NCBI GenBank assembly: GCA_937895705.1
Contig: CALBKM010000045.1
Location: 96,084-160,083 of the forward strand
Reading direction: 5' to 3'
DNA: 64,000 bases
Origin: an uncultured Clostridia bacterium
GTDB taxonomy: Bacteria > Bacillota > Clostridia > Lachnospirales > Lachnospiraceae
Shown here: one piece after another, positions 8,079-16,281 of the stretch
Layout of the letters: each line of letters opens with the position of its first letter
Numbering within the stretch: the first letter of the stretch is position 1
Notes under the pieces: generated by a model
Told to the model about the DNA's origin: nothing
Database searches by the model: none
What the model saw: only the letters and a program-made list of their open reading frames with translations
Position numbers and translations under genes: made by a program

Positions 8079-10445
8079 TTACTCTGTTACCAGCTCTCTT
8101 ACCTCTACTTTCTTTACCTTTTTTGCTGTCAAATACGCAAACACAAAGAAGCTTCCCGTTACCACCGCAATCGGTACAACCACCGCCGTTACGGAAAAAT
8201 CAAATACCACATTGGTCAAACCGATGACACTAAGCAACATTCCCAAAAGCTTCTCCGAAAGCAGTACGCTGCAAAGAAGACCGATTCCGGAACCGAGCAG
8301 TGCCACAAACGCAAATCGAAAAGCAAATCCGATTCGCAGCTTTCCTGATGTAAACCCAATCGCTTTAAATACACCGATATCCGTACGCTCCTGTAAAAAG
8401 AATCTGGTACATACCATCCGGACCACCACAAAGGCAAACACCAAAGAAAAACCGTAAATAATTACCTTAAGTGCCGCCACAATCATTCCGTATTGCTCCT
8501 CTACCGGGTTTTCTTCTTCTTCGTACACTCTCTTTGCTAAGGAATCCCCAAATCGCTCCGTTAATGCCTGTTCCATCTCCTCTGCCTGTTCTCTGCTCTC
8601 TAACAGGTAATAACGTTGCCCCCACTCGGAAGACGGATGCAAATCCTTTACTCCTGCAAAGCTCATGCCGAAGCAGGCTCCGCTGTCGCTTACAGACTGA
8701 TAAATACCGGACACTAAAAACGTCTTTTTCGTATTTCCGTAAGACACCTCCACTTCATCACCCATAGAAATCTCCAGCATATCCGCAACAAGTTCGGTTA
8801 TTATCAACTCATTCTCATAAAGAGGCGCTCTTCCCTTTTTTATTCCCGGTATTCCTTCCGGATTCTCATAGGCTTCCAAGTACAGGTTTTCTCCGTTTAG
8901 GGAGGCATAGCAATTAAAAACCGCATTTTCCTCTACAATTTCGGAGTATCCTGCGATAATCTCACGCACCTCGTTCCAACCATCCCAGTCCTCTAAAATA
9001 CTATATTCTTTTCTTCCCGCAGCCACATCCGGCGTTATCACCCCCATTGCCTCCAATGCCTTTGCGGAGGATAATAGATTCCCGATTAAATGTATCGTTA
9101 CCATGGAAAAGGTCAAAATTCCCACAATAAATATCGTCCCGATATAACGCTTTCCTGCCGAGGTCAGTTGGCGAAGGGAAAGACTGGCAGACAAGGCTTT
9201 CTTTGAAATCGGCAAGTTCAAACGACTGTCAAAATACACCTCTGCCTGTCCGCCGGAAATTGCCCGCACCGGAGAGATTTTTGCCACCTTTGCCGTTTTC
9301 CACAACACAAGCAATACAGAAAGCAACAAAATCCCCATGGTGAGTAACAAACTCATTCCTACGGAAAGTCCCCGTTCCGGCAATATCGCCGTAATGCTTT
9401 GACAAAGCCCGCTAATCCCCCGTTCCAATGGAATTGCTATCAAAAGTCCTACAAAAATACCTGCAAGTTGCGACAGCAAATACTGTAGCATCAATACCAG
9501 ACGAAGCTTTCCTTCCGAAAATCCCTGGGACTTTAAAACCCCGAAGGTCACATACTCCATCTCTATCTCGGTACTGATACTGTGACTCATTACAATCAAC
9601 ACAATGGCATACAAAAGAACCAGAAACACACTGACAATATTCATAATGATGGAGGTCATCAGTGTGGTATAGTTTAGTGTTTGCTCTTTGTTCAATGCTC
9701 CCATGGCCGCGCTTACGATACCCGTTGCAAGGTTTAATTCCCGCTGAAACTTCATAACAGAAAGGTCCTTCCCTTCCGCTTGTTCCACATATACCAACGT
9801 ATAGTCCGCCCGTTCTCCGGCCTCTGCTTCCAAAAGCTTACATTCTTCATAAATCCGGTCGTAATCGGTTTTACTGATAAACACCTTTTTCCAACCGATA
9901 TTAAATGCCCCTTGTACCGCCTCTTGTACAAAGCCCTTAATCAAAAAGGTCTCTTCCTTTCCCTGTAAAAGCTTCAAAGTGACGGAATCTCCCACCTGAC
10001 AGGCAAGTCTTGACTTTAATCCGTAAGGCAAGTAAATTTCTCCTGCGGAAAGGGGCGGAGTCTCTTCTTCCAATGCATCAAACTCTTCCGAAAACAGCTT
10101 CACATATTCCGGAAGTTCCATCAGAAAATAACTGTTTCCTTCTGACCGAGCCCCCACCCGGGCACCATGAGTCATAAGCGCCTTTGCATACTTCACATTC
10201 TCTACAAGCTCACTCTGTTCTACAGATTCCCTTAACGCATCGGTTAATTTTTCCGTTTCAATGCTAATACTGATTTCTCCGCAATCTGCCTCCTCATAGG
10301 CCTGTTTAAGAGAAGTCTCGTAATTCCTTTGTACACTAAACATTGCGGTTAATAGCGACACCACAATCGCTGTTAACAATAATACACTGATACAGGTGCT
10401 TTTCTTCTTTTTAATATTTGCTTTTACTAATGTCAAAATCTCCAT
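8079..10445 (-). CDS. FtsX-type ABC permease, two FtsX domains
   Basis: A 788-residue membrane protein with an N-terminal transmembrane helix (~19-41), a large external loop, a three-helix FtsX block (~260-395), a second external region and a C-terminal FtsX block (~665-780). The layout matches MacB/LolC-like mechanotransmission or antimicrobial-peptide resistance permeases rather than importers. It starts 7 bases after the ATPase gene ends, so the two are translationally coupled. Together with the upstream sensor kinase and regulator it forms a stress-response ABC module. The substrate cannot be told from sequence. Confidence 0.85.
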   Translation of the reverse strand: MEILTLVKANIKKKKSTCISVLLLTAIVVSLLTAMFSVQRNYETSLKQAYEEADCGEISISIETEKLTDALRESVEQSELVENVKYAKALMTHGARVGARSEGNSYFLMELPEYVKLFSEEFDALEEETPPLSAGEIYLPYGLKSRLACQVGDSVTLKLLQGKEETFLIKGFVQEAVQGAFNIGWKKVFISKTDYDRIYEECKLLEAEAGERADYTLVYVEQAEGKDLSVMKFQRELNLATGIVSAAMGALNKEQTLNYTTLMTSIIMNIVSVFLVLLYAIVLIVMSHSISTEIEMEYVTFGVLKSQGFSEGKLRLVLMLQYLLSQLAGIFVGLLIAIPLERGISGLCQSITAILPERGLSVGMSLLLTMGILLLSVLLVLWKTAKVAKISPVRAISGGQAEVYFDSRLNLPISKKALSASLSLRQLTSAGKRYIGTIFIVGILTFSMVTIHLIGNLLSSAKALEAMGVITPDVAAGRKEYSILEDWDGWNEVREIIAGYSEIVEENAVFNCYASLNGENLYLEAYENPEGIPGIKKGRAPLYENELIITELVADMLEISMGDEVEVSYGNTKKTFLVSGIYQSVSDSGACFGMSFAGVKDLHPSSEWGQRYYLLESREQAEEMEQALTERFGDSLAKRVYEEEENPVEEQYGMIVAALKVIIYGFSLVFAFVVVRMVCTRFFLQERTDIGVFKAIGFTSGKLRIGFAFRFAFVALLGSGIGLLCSVLLSEKLLGMLLSVIGLTNVVFDFSVTAVVVPIAVVTGSFFVFAYLTAKKVKKVEVRELVTE

Positions 10446-10452
10446 GCCGCAC

Positions 10453-11214
10453 CTACCATTTCATGGAAGAAAGCCAAGCATTTACCTGGGTTTCCCGGCT
10501 TTTTTCTTCCTCGGAATCATAGGGTGGCAAGGAAAGCTCCCCGATAACCTTTCCATCCTCTAAATACAACAGTCTTGTAGCACGAAGGGCCGCACGCATA
10601 TCATGAGTCACCATGACAATACTTTGTCCGTCCCTGTTTAAATCCGTTAATAGGTCTAATACCTCTGTCGTATTCTTCCGATTTAATGCACCGGTAGGCT
10701 CGTCCGCAAACAACACCCTCGGTTCGTTTACCACCCCGCGGGCAATTGCACAGCGCTGCTGTTCTCCGCCGGATACCTGAGACGGCAAGTGAGTCTTCAC
10801 CTCCGTGATTCCCATGCGGGCAAGAAGCGTTTCTGTCCGCGCCTTTACCTGTGCTACTGTTTTCTCTTTATTCAAATAACCGGATACGGCAATATTTTCA
10901 AACAAGGACAGATTACTCACCAGATGCATCTGCTGGAAAATAAAACCAAAGTCCGTATGACGCAGTTTCGCAAGTTCCTTTTCCTTCATGCCAACCAGAT
11001 TTTTCCCCTGATACAGTACCTCTCCTGCCGTGGCACGATCCATACCGCTTAATGCATACAGGAGTGTGGATTTACCGGAACCAGAAGCGCCCATAATTAC
11101 CGTAAAATCTCCCTCATACACCTTTAAATTCACATGGGACAGCACATGATTTTGTCCCCCGTTGTGTGCAAAACTTTTACACACTCCCTTTGCCTCTAAA
11201 ATCGTAGGTTTCAT
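10453..11214 (-). CDS. ABC transporter ATPase (MacB/LolD-like)
   Basis: A 253-residue ATPase energising the FtsX permease downstream. Walker A is GASGSGKST, the signature is VSGGEQQRCAIAR, and Walker B is RVLFADEPTGAL, the last typical of the LolD/MacB/BceA group. AAGGAG lies before the ATG. Its own promoter, with a putative response-regulator site, lies in the 63-bp gap after the kinase gene. Confidence 0.92.
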   Translation of the reverse strand: MKPTILEAKGVCKSFAHNGGQNHVLSHVNLKVYEGDFTVIMGASGSGKSTLLYALSGMDRATAGEVLYQGKNLVGMKEKELAKLRHTDFGFIFQQMHLVSNLSLFENIAVSGYLNKEKTVAQVKARTETLLARMGITEVKTHLPSQVSGGEQQRCAIARGVVNEPRVLFADEPTGALNRKNTTEVLDLLTDLNRDGQSIVMVTHDMRAALRATRLLYLEDGKVIGELSLPPYDSEEEKSRETQVNAWLSSMKW

Positions 11215-11248
11215 ACGTTACACTCCTTTTTTTGATATTCTGAAATAC

Positions 11249-11281
11249 ATCCTATCAAAAAAGATATTAAGAAGTCCTTAA
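11249..11281 (-). promoter_or_regulatory. putative response-regulator site and promoter for the ABC genes (locus 1)
   Basis: Minus strand: TTAAGGA (from 11281), a second half-site TTAATA exactly 11 bp later (from 11270), then TAGGAT as a -10 box 16 bp further (11254-11249). Direct half-sites one helical turn apart in place of a -35 box are typical of activation by OmpR/PhoB-type regulators. The site overlaps the stop codon of the kinase gene. Locus 2 (34138-34170) has the same spacing throughout. A separate inverted repeat (CTTTTTTGATA / TATCAAAAAAAG) follows before the ATPase start. Confidence 0.6.
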
Positions 11282-12423
11282 GACAAAACTCTTTTTACCG
11301 GTAATGTCAAAATAATTTCCTGTCCGTCCTTATGCTGCTGCAGTCCTACCGTTCCGTTAAGCTGCTCCATCACATATTTAACAATATATAAGCCAAGTCC
11401 GGAACCTTGCTCGCTGCCGCAATTTTTTCCCCGGTAAAACTTGTCGAAAATAAAGGGAATGTCTTCGTCCGGAATTCCCGGACCGAAATCACGAAAATGA
11501 AGTTCCGCCTGTTCCTCGGACAGCCCAACAGATACTTCCAGCTCTGTTTTCGCATACTTCCTCGCATTATTTACAATATTTTCGATGACCTGGGTCAACC
11601 GATTCTTATCCGCCGATACATACACCCCGGACACGTTTTCTTTCCACCGGATATCCTGCCGTTCCACAGAAAGCTCCTCCAGAACCGACGAAACAAATCC
11701 GCTGAGTTCCAACTCTTCCGGATATAGTTTCAATTTATCCAGATCAGACAACGAATGCAAAAACAAATCATTGGTTAAACTCGCCACCTCATCACACTTT
11801 TTCATAATCACGCTGCTGTATTTAGCACGTTTTTCCGGTCCGCTGTCCAGATTTGCCTCCAGTCCTTCCGCATAGGCGCGAATGGATGCAATCGGCGTCT
11901 TAATATCGTGGGAAAGAGTTGCCATCACTGTTTTATTGTTCTCAATGGCCTCCTTCTCACAGGCACGTGCCTTGGTAATTTCCCGACGCATGCTGTCAAA
12001 GGCCCAGGTAAACGCTCCGAAATAGTTGGAACGCTCAAAGTTTAGCGGCTCCTCAAAATTCCCCCTTGCTATTTGCTCCGCAAAGCCTTTCATTTTATCA
12101 AAGGGACGTAAAATCGCAACATATACATACCCGAATACTACCAAAAGAAACAGAATACAAATTCCGCACAAAAGAAACAGCGAACGGTTTTCGTACACCG
12201 CCTCTTCCTTATTCCGCAGCTCTTCCTGTAACAAATCCGCCTTTTCAAAAAAAGCGGTCTCCTCCCCGGAACGCACCAATTGTTCCAACTCGTTGATTGC
12301 CACAACCTGCCCTTCTCTTTCTTCTGCAGAAACATTCCGGTGTCCCATATACCAAAGCAGTCCGGTTATAGCAAGAATCACGATAGCAAACAGCACCGTA
12401 ATTCCGATGATTCTTTTTTTCAT
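11278..12423 (-). CDS. sensor histidine kinase of ABC locus 1
   Basis: A 381-residue membrane kinase: first helix ~5-26, short external segment, second helix ~83-107, HAMP, then the H-box ATLSHDIKTPIASIR, the N-box NIVNNARKYAK and GSGLGLYIVKYVM. All catalytic residues are present. It overlaps the upstream response-regulator gene by 4 bases (ATGA). The ligand is unknown; the ABC neighbours suggest an envelope or peptide signal. Confidence 0.92.
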   Translation of the reverse strand: MKKRIIGITVLFAIVILAITGLLWYMGHRNVSAEEREGQVVAINELEQLVRSGEETAFFEKADLLQEELRNKEEAVYENRSLFLLCGICILFLLVVFGYVYVAILRPFDKMKGFAEQIARGNFEEPLNFERSNYFGAFTWAFDSMRREITKARACEKEAIENNKTVMATLSHDIKTPIASIRAYAEGLEANLDSGPEKRAKYSSVIMKKCDEVASLTNDLFLHSLSDLDKLKLYPEELELSGFVSSVLEELSVERQDIRWKENVSGVYVSADKNRLTQVIENIVNNARKYAKTELEVSVGLSEEQAELHFRDFGPGIPDEDIPFIFDKFYRGKNCGSEQGSGLGLYIVKYVMEQLNGTVGLQQHKDGQEIILTLPVKRVLS

Positions 12424-13115
12424 TCGCCTACCTCCAGCATATACCCGACCTTAAACATCGTTTTAATGAAACACGGGCTCGCCGGATTCTCCTCCAACTT
12501 TTCCCGCAACCACCGGATATGTACCGTAAGTGTGGACGGTTCTACTGTAGTAAATGCTCCCCATACCTCGGTCAGCAATGTTTCCTTCGATACTGCCGTA
12601 TTCGGATGCTCGCACAGATACGCAAGCAAATCAAACTCCCGTAACGATAAAGACACCGGTATTCCGTTTCTTGTTACCGACCGTGCCGTCAGATTTACCT
12701 CCACACTTCCAAACCTAACTTTTCTTTCTTCCTCCGAAAATCCGTAGGTTCGTCGCATCAAAGCATTGACACGGGACAGCAGTTCTTTCATGGAATAGGG
12801 CTTCGGTAAATAATCGTCTCCGCCGATATCAAATCCCGTAACCCGGTCATTCTCTTCGGTTCTTGCACTGGCAAATATCACCGGTACGGTAGATACCTTC
12901 CGTAGTTCCTCACAAAGCTCAAAGCCTGTCTCGTCCGGTAAGTTGATATCCAGCAAAAGCAAATGAAACATTTCCTTTGAAAGCAAAGAAAACGCTTCCT
13001 CTCCCGTTGTTGCACAGGTTACCGCATAACCGTAGCTTGAAAGCATTTCCGAAATAATAAAAGACAAGTCCTCATCATCGTCCACAATCAAGATTTTTCT
13101 ATTCTCGTTGTTCAT
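12420..13115 (-). CDS. OmpR-family response regulator of ABC locus 1
   Basis: A 231-residue regulator with a receiver domain (acidic DDDED, phospho-acceptor Asp in LLLLDINLPDETG, Lys in YLPKPYS) and a C-terminal winged helix ending in TVHIRWLREKLEENP. It is partnered with the kinase overlapping its stop codon. The predicted targets are the TTAA direct repeats before the ATPase gene. Confidence 0.93.
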   Translation of the reverse strand: MNNENRKILIVDDDEDLSFIISEMLSSYGYAVTCATTGEEAFSLLSKEMFHLLLLDINLPDETGFELCEELRKVSTVPVIFASARTEENDRVTGFDIGGDDYLPKPYSMKELLSRVNALMRRTYGFSEEERKVRFGSVEVNLTARSVTRNGIPVSLSLREFDLLAYLCEHPNTAVSKETLLTEVWGAFTTVEPSTLTVHIRWLREKLEENPASPCFIKTMFKVGYMLEVGE

Positions 13116-13131
13116 ATATCACACTCCGAAT

Positions 13132-13620
13132 CTACAAATAACTCTCCAACATCTCCCGATACACATACCGGTGCATGGTTCTCTCTCCCACCATGCGGTC
13201 CACCTTCTCAAGGGACATCCACTCTGCCGCTGCCACTTCGCATTCCTGCAAGGTCAGAGACTCTACCGGAATATCTTTTTTCAACATATATACGTAGCAA
13301 AAGGCCTCTTTTCTGCGTACCATCAGACAATACCGTAACTCCTCTGTCGACACCGTAAGTCCCAGTTCCTCTGCAAGCTCCCGTACCGCGGTAGTAAGCG
13401 GATCTTCTCCTTCCTGCACGGAACCTCCCGTGGTCGCCCACTCTCCCGGACAATTATCCACCGTGTCGCTGCGCTTTTGCATCAAAAGTTCGCCTTCACT
13501 GTTCTGAATCCAAATATGTACTACTTTATGAAAACGCCCTTCCGGAATCTCAGTTCCCCGAAGATGCTTCTCTCCGGTCTTTTGTCCCGCTTCGTCGTAT
13601 AAATCCCAGTATTCTGCCAT
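13132..13620 (-). CDS. Nudix hydrolase
   Basis: About 162 residues with a complete Nudix box (GGSVQEGEDPLTTAVRELAE followed by ELGL). The N-terminal WDLYDEAGQKTG and VVHIWIQNSEGELLMQKRS segments resemble the YfcD / isopentenyl-diphosphate-isomerase-like subgroup, though the substrate cannot be named. Two consecutive ATGs occur; the second has the better spacing to GGAGG. The response-regulator gene begins 16 bp downstream, so they may share a transcript. Confidence 0.88.
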   Translation of the reverse strand: MAEYWDLYDEAGQKTGEKHLRGTEIPEGRFHKVVHIWIQNSEGELLMQKRSDTVDNCPGEWATTGGSVQEGEDPLTTAVRELAEELGLTVSTEELRYCLMVRRKEAFCYVYMLKKDIPVESLTLQECEVAAAEWMSLEKVDRMVGERTMHRYVYREMLESYL

Positions 13621-13642
13621 CATTTGCCTCCAAACACCACAT

Positions 13643-13690
13643 AAGGCTGCCCTATCGATTCCTCAACAAGACAGCCTTTTTGATTTTTCT
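13643..13690 (+). terminator. hairpin between thrS and the Nudix gene
   Basis: AAGGCTG.CC and GACAGCCTT can pair and are followed by TTTTTGATTTTT when read on the plus strand. Read on the minus strand, the direction of thrS, the T-tract is missing. It may end antisense transcription or act weakly for thrS. Confidence 0.4.
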
Positions 13691-13691
13691 A

Positions 13692-15656
13692 TTACTTATT
13701 CTCTTCCTTTACCTCAATCTTACGGATTTCCTTGGTACGAATTTCCTCGCAGATTGCGGAAATAAACTCAGCCAGCGGCTTCTGTCCCTCATCACCGAGA
13801 TAACGGCTTCTTACGGAAACAACGCCCTCTTCCTCTTCCTTCTGACCTACAACCAACATATACGGTACGCGGTCAAGTCTGGTCTCACGAATCTTATAAC
13901 CGATTTTCTCCGCTCTGTCATCCATCTCTGCGGAAATACCGTTCTTACGAAGCTCCTTTAATACCTTTTCCGCATAGTCGTTGTACTTCTCGGAAATCGG
14001 AAGCACTCGTACCTGCTCCGGACAGAGCCAGGTCGGGAATAAGCCTGCGTACTTCTCAATGAGCCATGCAAGAGTTCTCTCGTAGCAACCCATACTGGTT
14101 CTGTGGATGATATACGGACGTACCTTATCACCGTTCTGATCGATATAGTACATATCAAACTGCTCAGCCAGAAGAGCATCCCACTGAATGGTAATCATGG
14201 TGTCTTCCTTGCCGTATACGTTCTTTGCCTGAATATCAATCTTCGGTCCGTAGAACGCAGCCTCACCGATGCCTTCGATAAACTCGATACCAAGCTCATT
14301 GAGTACATCACGAATGTGCTGCTCGGTCTCGTTCCAAACTTCAGCGGAACCTACATACTTCTCCGGATTCTCCGGGTCCCAACGGGAGAGACGATAGGTC
14401 ACATCCTCTTCTACACCAAGAGTCTTTAAACAGTGCTGCGCAAGAGCAATACAGTTCTTAAACTCCTCTACCATCTGATCCGGACGTACAATTAAGTGTC
14501 CTTCGGAAATGGTAAACTGGCGCACTCTGGTCAGACCGTGCATCTCACCGGAATCCTCATTACGGAACAAGGTAGACGTCTCACCGTAACGAAGCGGCAG
14601 GTCCTTATAGGACTTCTGACTGTTCTTATACACATAATACTGGAACGGACAGGTCATCGGACGAAGTGCGAACACTTCCTTGTCCTTCTTCTCGTCACCC
14701 ATAACGAACATACCGTCCATATAGTGATCCCAGTGACCGGAAATCTTGTACAAATCACTCTTTGCCATGAGCGGAGTCTTGGTACGGATGTAGCCCCACT
14801 CGTTATCCTCCAAGTCCTCAATCCAGCGCTGTAATCTCTGAATCATCTTTGCGCCTTTCGGCATAAGAAGCGGTAAGCCCTGACCGATCACATCAACGGT
14901 GGTAAAGAGCTCCATCTCACGACCCAGCTTATTGTGGTCGCGTTTCTTGATATCCTCCAAATGAGCCAGATACTCATCCAAATCCGCATTCTTCGTAAAG
15001 GCGGTACCGTAAATACGGGTCAGCATCTTATTCTTCTCACTGCCTCTCCAATAAGCTCCCGAGGAAGAAATAAGCTTAATTGCCTTGATTCCCTTGGTAC
15101 TCATTAAGTGCGGGCCCGCACAAAGGTCTACAAACTCGCCCTGAGAATAGAAGGAAATCTCCGCATCCTCCGGAAGATCCTGAATGAGCTCTACCTTATA
15201 CGGCTCACCCTTTGCTTCCATGAACTTGATTGCCTCGGCCCGGGGCAGGGTGTAACGGGTCAGCTCCGCACCCTCCTTAATAATCTTCTTCATCTCTGCC
15301 TCTAACGCATCCAGAGCTTCTCTGTCAAACGGCGGGCAGTCAAAATCATAATAAAAACCGGTATCAATGGACGGACCGATGGCACACTTTGCCTCCGGAT
15401 ACAGTCTCTTTACCGCCTCCGCAAGCACGTGAGATGCGGTATGGCGATAGGCAGCCTTACCCGCATCATCATTAAAGGTCAAAATACTCAACTCGGAATC
15501 CTCTTCCACAACGGTACGAAGGTCCACAACCTGACCGTTAATTTCCGCGGCACACGCCATTCTGGCAAGACCCTCGCTGATATCCTTCGCAATGTCGATA
15601 ACGGACATCGCAGATGCATACTCCTTCACGGAACCATCTTTCAGTGTAATCTTCAT
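13692..15656 (-). CDS. thrS: threonyl-tRNA synthetase
   Basis: A 654-residue class II synthetase that charges tRNA-Thr. The order is TGS domain (1-60), editing/SAD domain with HTASHVLAEAVKRLYP, catalytic core with RPMTCPFQYYVY (zinc Cys) and motif 2 RYGETSTLFRNEDSGEMHG, motif 3 TSMGCYERTLAWLIEKY, and the C-terminal anticodon-binding domain. Length is normal. AAAGGAG nine bases upstream fixes the start. It is expressed from a ~590-nt leader containing a T-box with an inferred ACC specifier and an unusual ~300-bp palindrome. Confidence 0.97.
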   Translation of the reverse strand: MKITLKDGSVKEYASAMSVIDIAKDISEGLARMACAAEINGQVVDLRTVVEEDSELSILTFNDDAGKAAYRHTASHVLAEAVKRLYPEAKCAIGPSIDTGFYYDFDCPPFDREALDALEAEMKKIIKEGAELTRYTLPRAEAIKFMEAKGEPYKVELIQDLPEDAEISFYSQGEFVDLCAGPHLMSTKGIKAIKLISSSGAYWRGSEKNKMLTRIYGTAFTKNADLDEYLAHLEDIKKRDHNKLGREMELFTTVDVIGQGLPLLMPKGAKMIQRLQRWIEDLEDNEWGYIRTKTPLMAKSDLYKISGHWDHYMDGMFVMGDEKKDKEVFALRPMTCPFQYYVYKNSQKSYKDLPLRYGETSTLFRNEDSGEMHGLTRVRQFTISEGHLIVRPDQMVEEFKNCIALAQHCLKTLGVEEDVTYRLSRWDPENPEKYVGSAEVWNETEQHIRDVLNELGIEFIEGIGEAAFYGPKIDIQAKNVYGKEDTMITIQWDALLAEQFDMYYIDQNGDKVRPYIIHRTSMGCYERTLAWLIEKYAGLFPTWLCPEQVRVLPISEKYNDYAEKVLKELRKNGISAEMDDRAEKIGYKIRETRLDRVPYMLVVGQKEEEEGVVSVRSRYLGDEGQKPLAEFISAICEEIRTKEIRKIEVKEENK

Positions 15657-15715
15657 GTCTAAAAACTCCTTTCAAAGCTATATACTTTCCTTGCTTTTTT
15701 CAATTTCTCCTTCAT

Positions 15716-16016
15716 AGGGACTTTCTTTATTTTGATAAACAGGAGCCAAAAGGCCGATAAATAAGCCTCAGCTTGTTTGTCCCTATCAAGATTACCAAAG
15801 GCAAAAACATACGAAATTCCTTAAGAGAACCTTAAAGCAACGTCAGCACTTGGCGAGGTATTGTCGAGCCTAGTACTGCTACGTTGCTACAAGAGCGAGA
15901 GCGGGTTCACGTAGGAAATTCGTATGGTTTGCCTTGCCGTCTTACCTTCCAACAAACAAGCGTCCCTTCCTTTCCAACCTTTTGGCTCCGTCCCTTTTCC
16001 CATAAAGAAAGTCCCT
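15716..16016. repeat. 301-bp imperfect palindrome in the thrS leader
   Basis: The two halves are reverse complements in registered blocks: 15716-15730 with 16002-16016 (15 bp), 15742-15753 with 15978-15989 (12 bp), 15771-15780 with 15952-15961 (10 bp), 15798-15805 with 15928-15935, 15808-15815 with 15919-15926, and 15836-15843 with 15881-15888. Block midpoints agree to within ~5 bp (centre ~15866). Between blocks the halves do not match but are nearly equal in length (11/12, 17/16, 17/16). The right end overlaps the 3' half of the T-box terminator. No open frame is evident. This explains most of the stretch between the T-box and thrS, apart from the ribosome site. Confidence 0.85.
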
Positions 16017-16235
16017 CTGCTACCAACGGTAACAAAGGGACGATATCTCGCGGTTCCACCCTTCTTGAAAAGCACTCTGCTTTTCCGGCTTCATTTAAGA
16101 TGATAACGGAATCACCGTGGCGTATTAGGCCCGCTCCGAGGTGGTCTTCCTTTGCTTCCTGCCGGGCCGCTCTCAGCAAACGCAACCCTCTCTGTGACAT
16201 TTCACAATATACTGTCCTCATCAACGCTTTCACTG
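16011..16235 (-). promoter_or_regulatory. T-box leader of thrS (antitermination by uncharged tRNA-Thr)
   Basis: The minus strand carries GATGAGGACAGTA near the 5' end, CAGAGAG in stem I, and the conserved T-box AGGGTGGAACCGCG (complement of 16049-16062). The intrinsic terminator is GTCCCT...AGGGAC (16011-16041) followed by TTTCTTT. Aligning its specifier region with that of the tyrS leader on the shared GGAGC places the codon ACC (Thr) at 16143-16145. Uncharged tRNA-Thr should stabilise the antiterminator and allow read-through into thrS. Confidence 0.9.
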
Positions 16236-16241
16236 TGTTTC

Positions 16242-16269
16242 ATTATATCACTTTGCATTAAAAAGTCAA
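16242..16269 (-). promoter_or_regulatory. sigma-A promoter of thrS
   Basis: TTGACT (16264-16269) and TATAAT (16242-16247) with a 16-bp spacer, minus strand. The -35 box begins about a dozen bases after the stop codon of the sugar-binding lipoprotein gene, with no terminator between them. Confidence 0.85.
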
Positions 16270-16281
16270 GCGGTTTTCCCT

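Noticed and set aside
15716..16016. Second T-box or tandem riboswitch in the thrS leader
   Set aside because: No second GGTGG-type T-box core is present; the region is explained by the palindrome.
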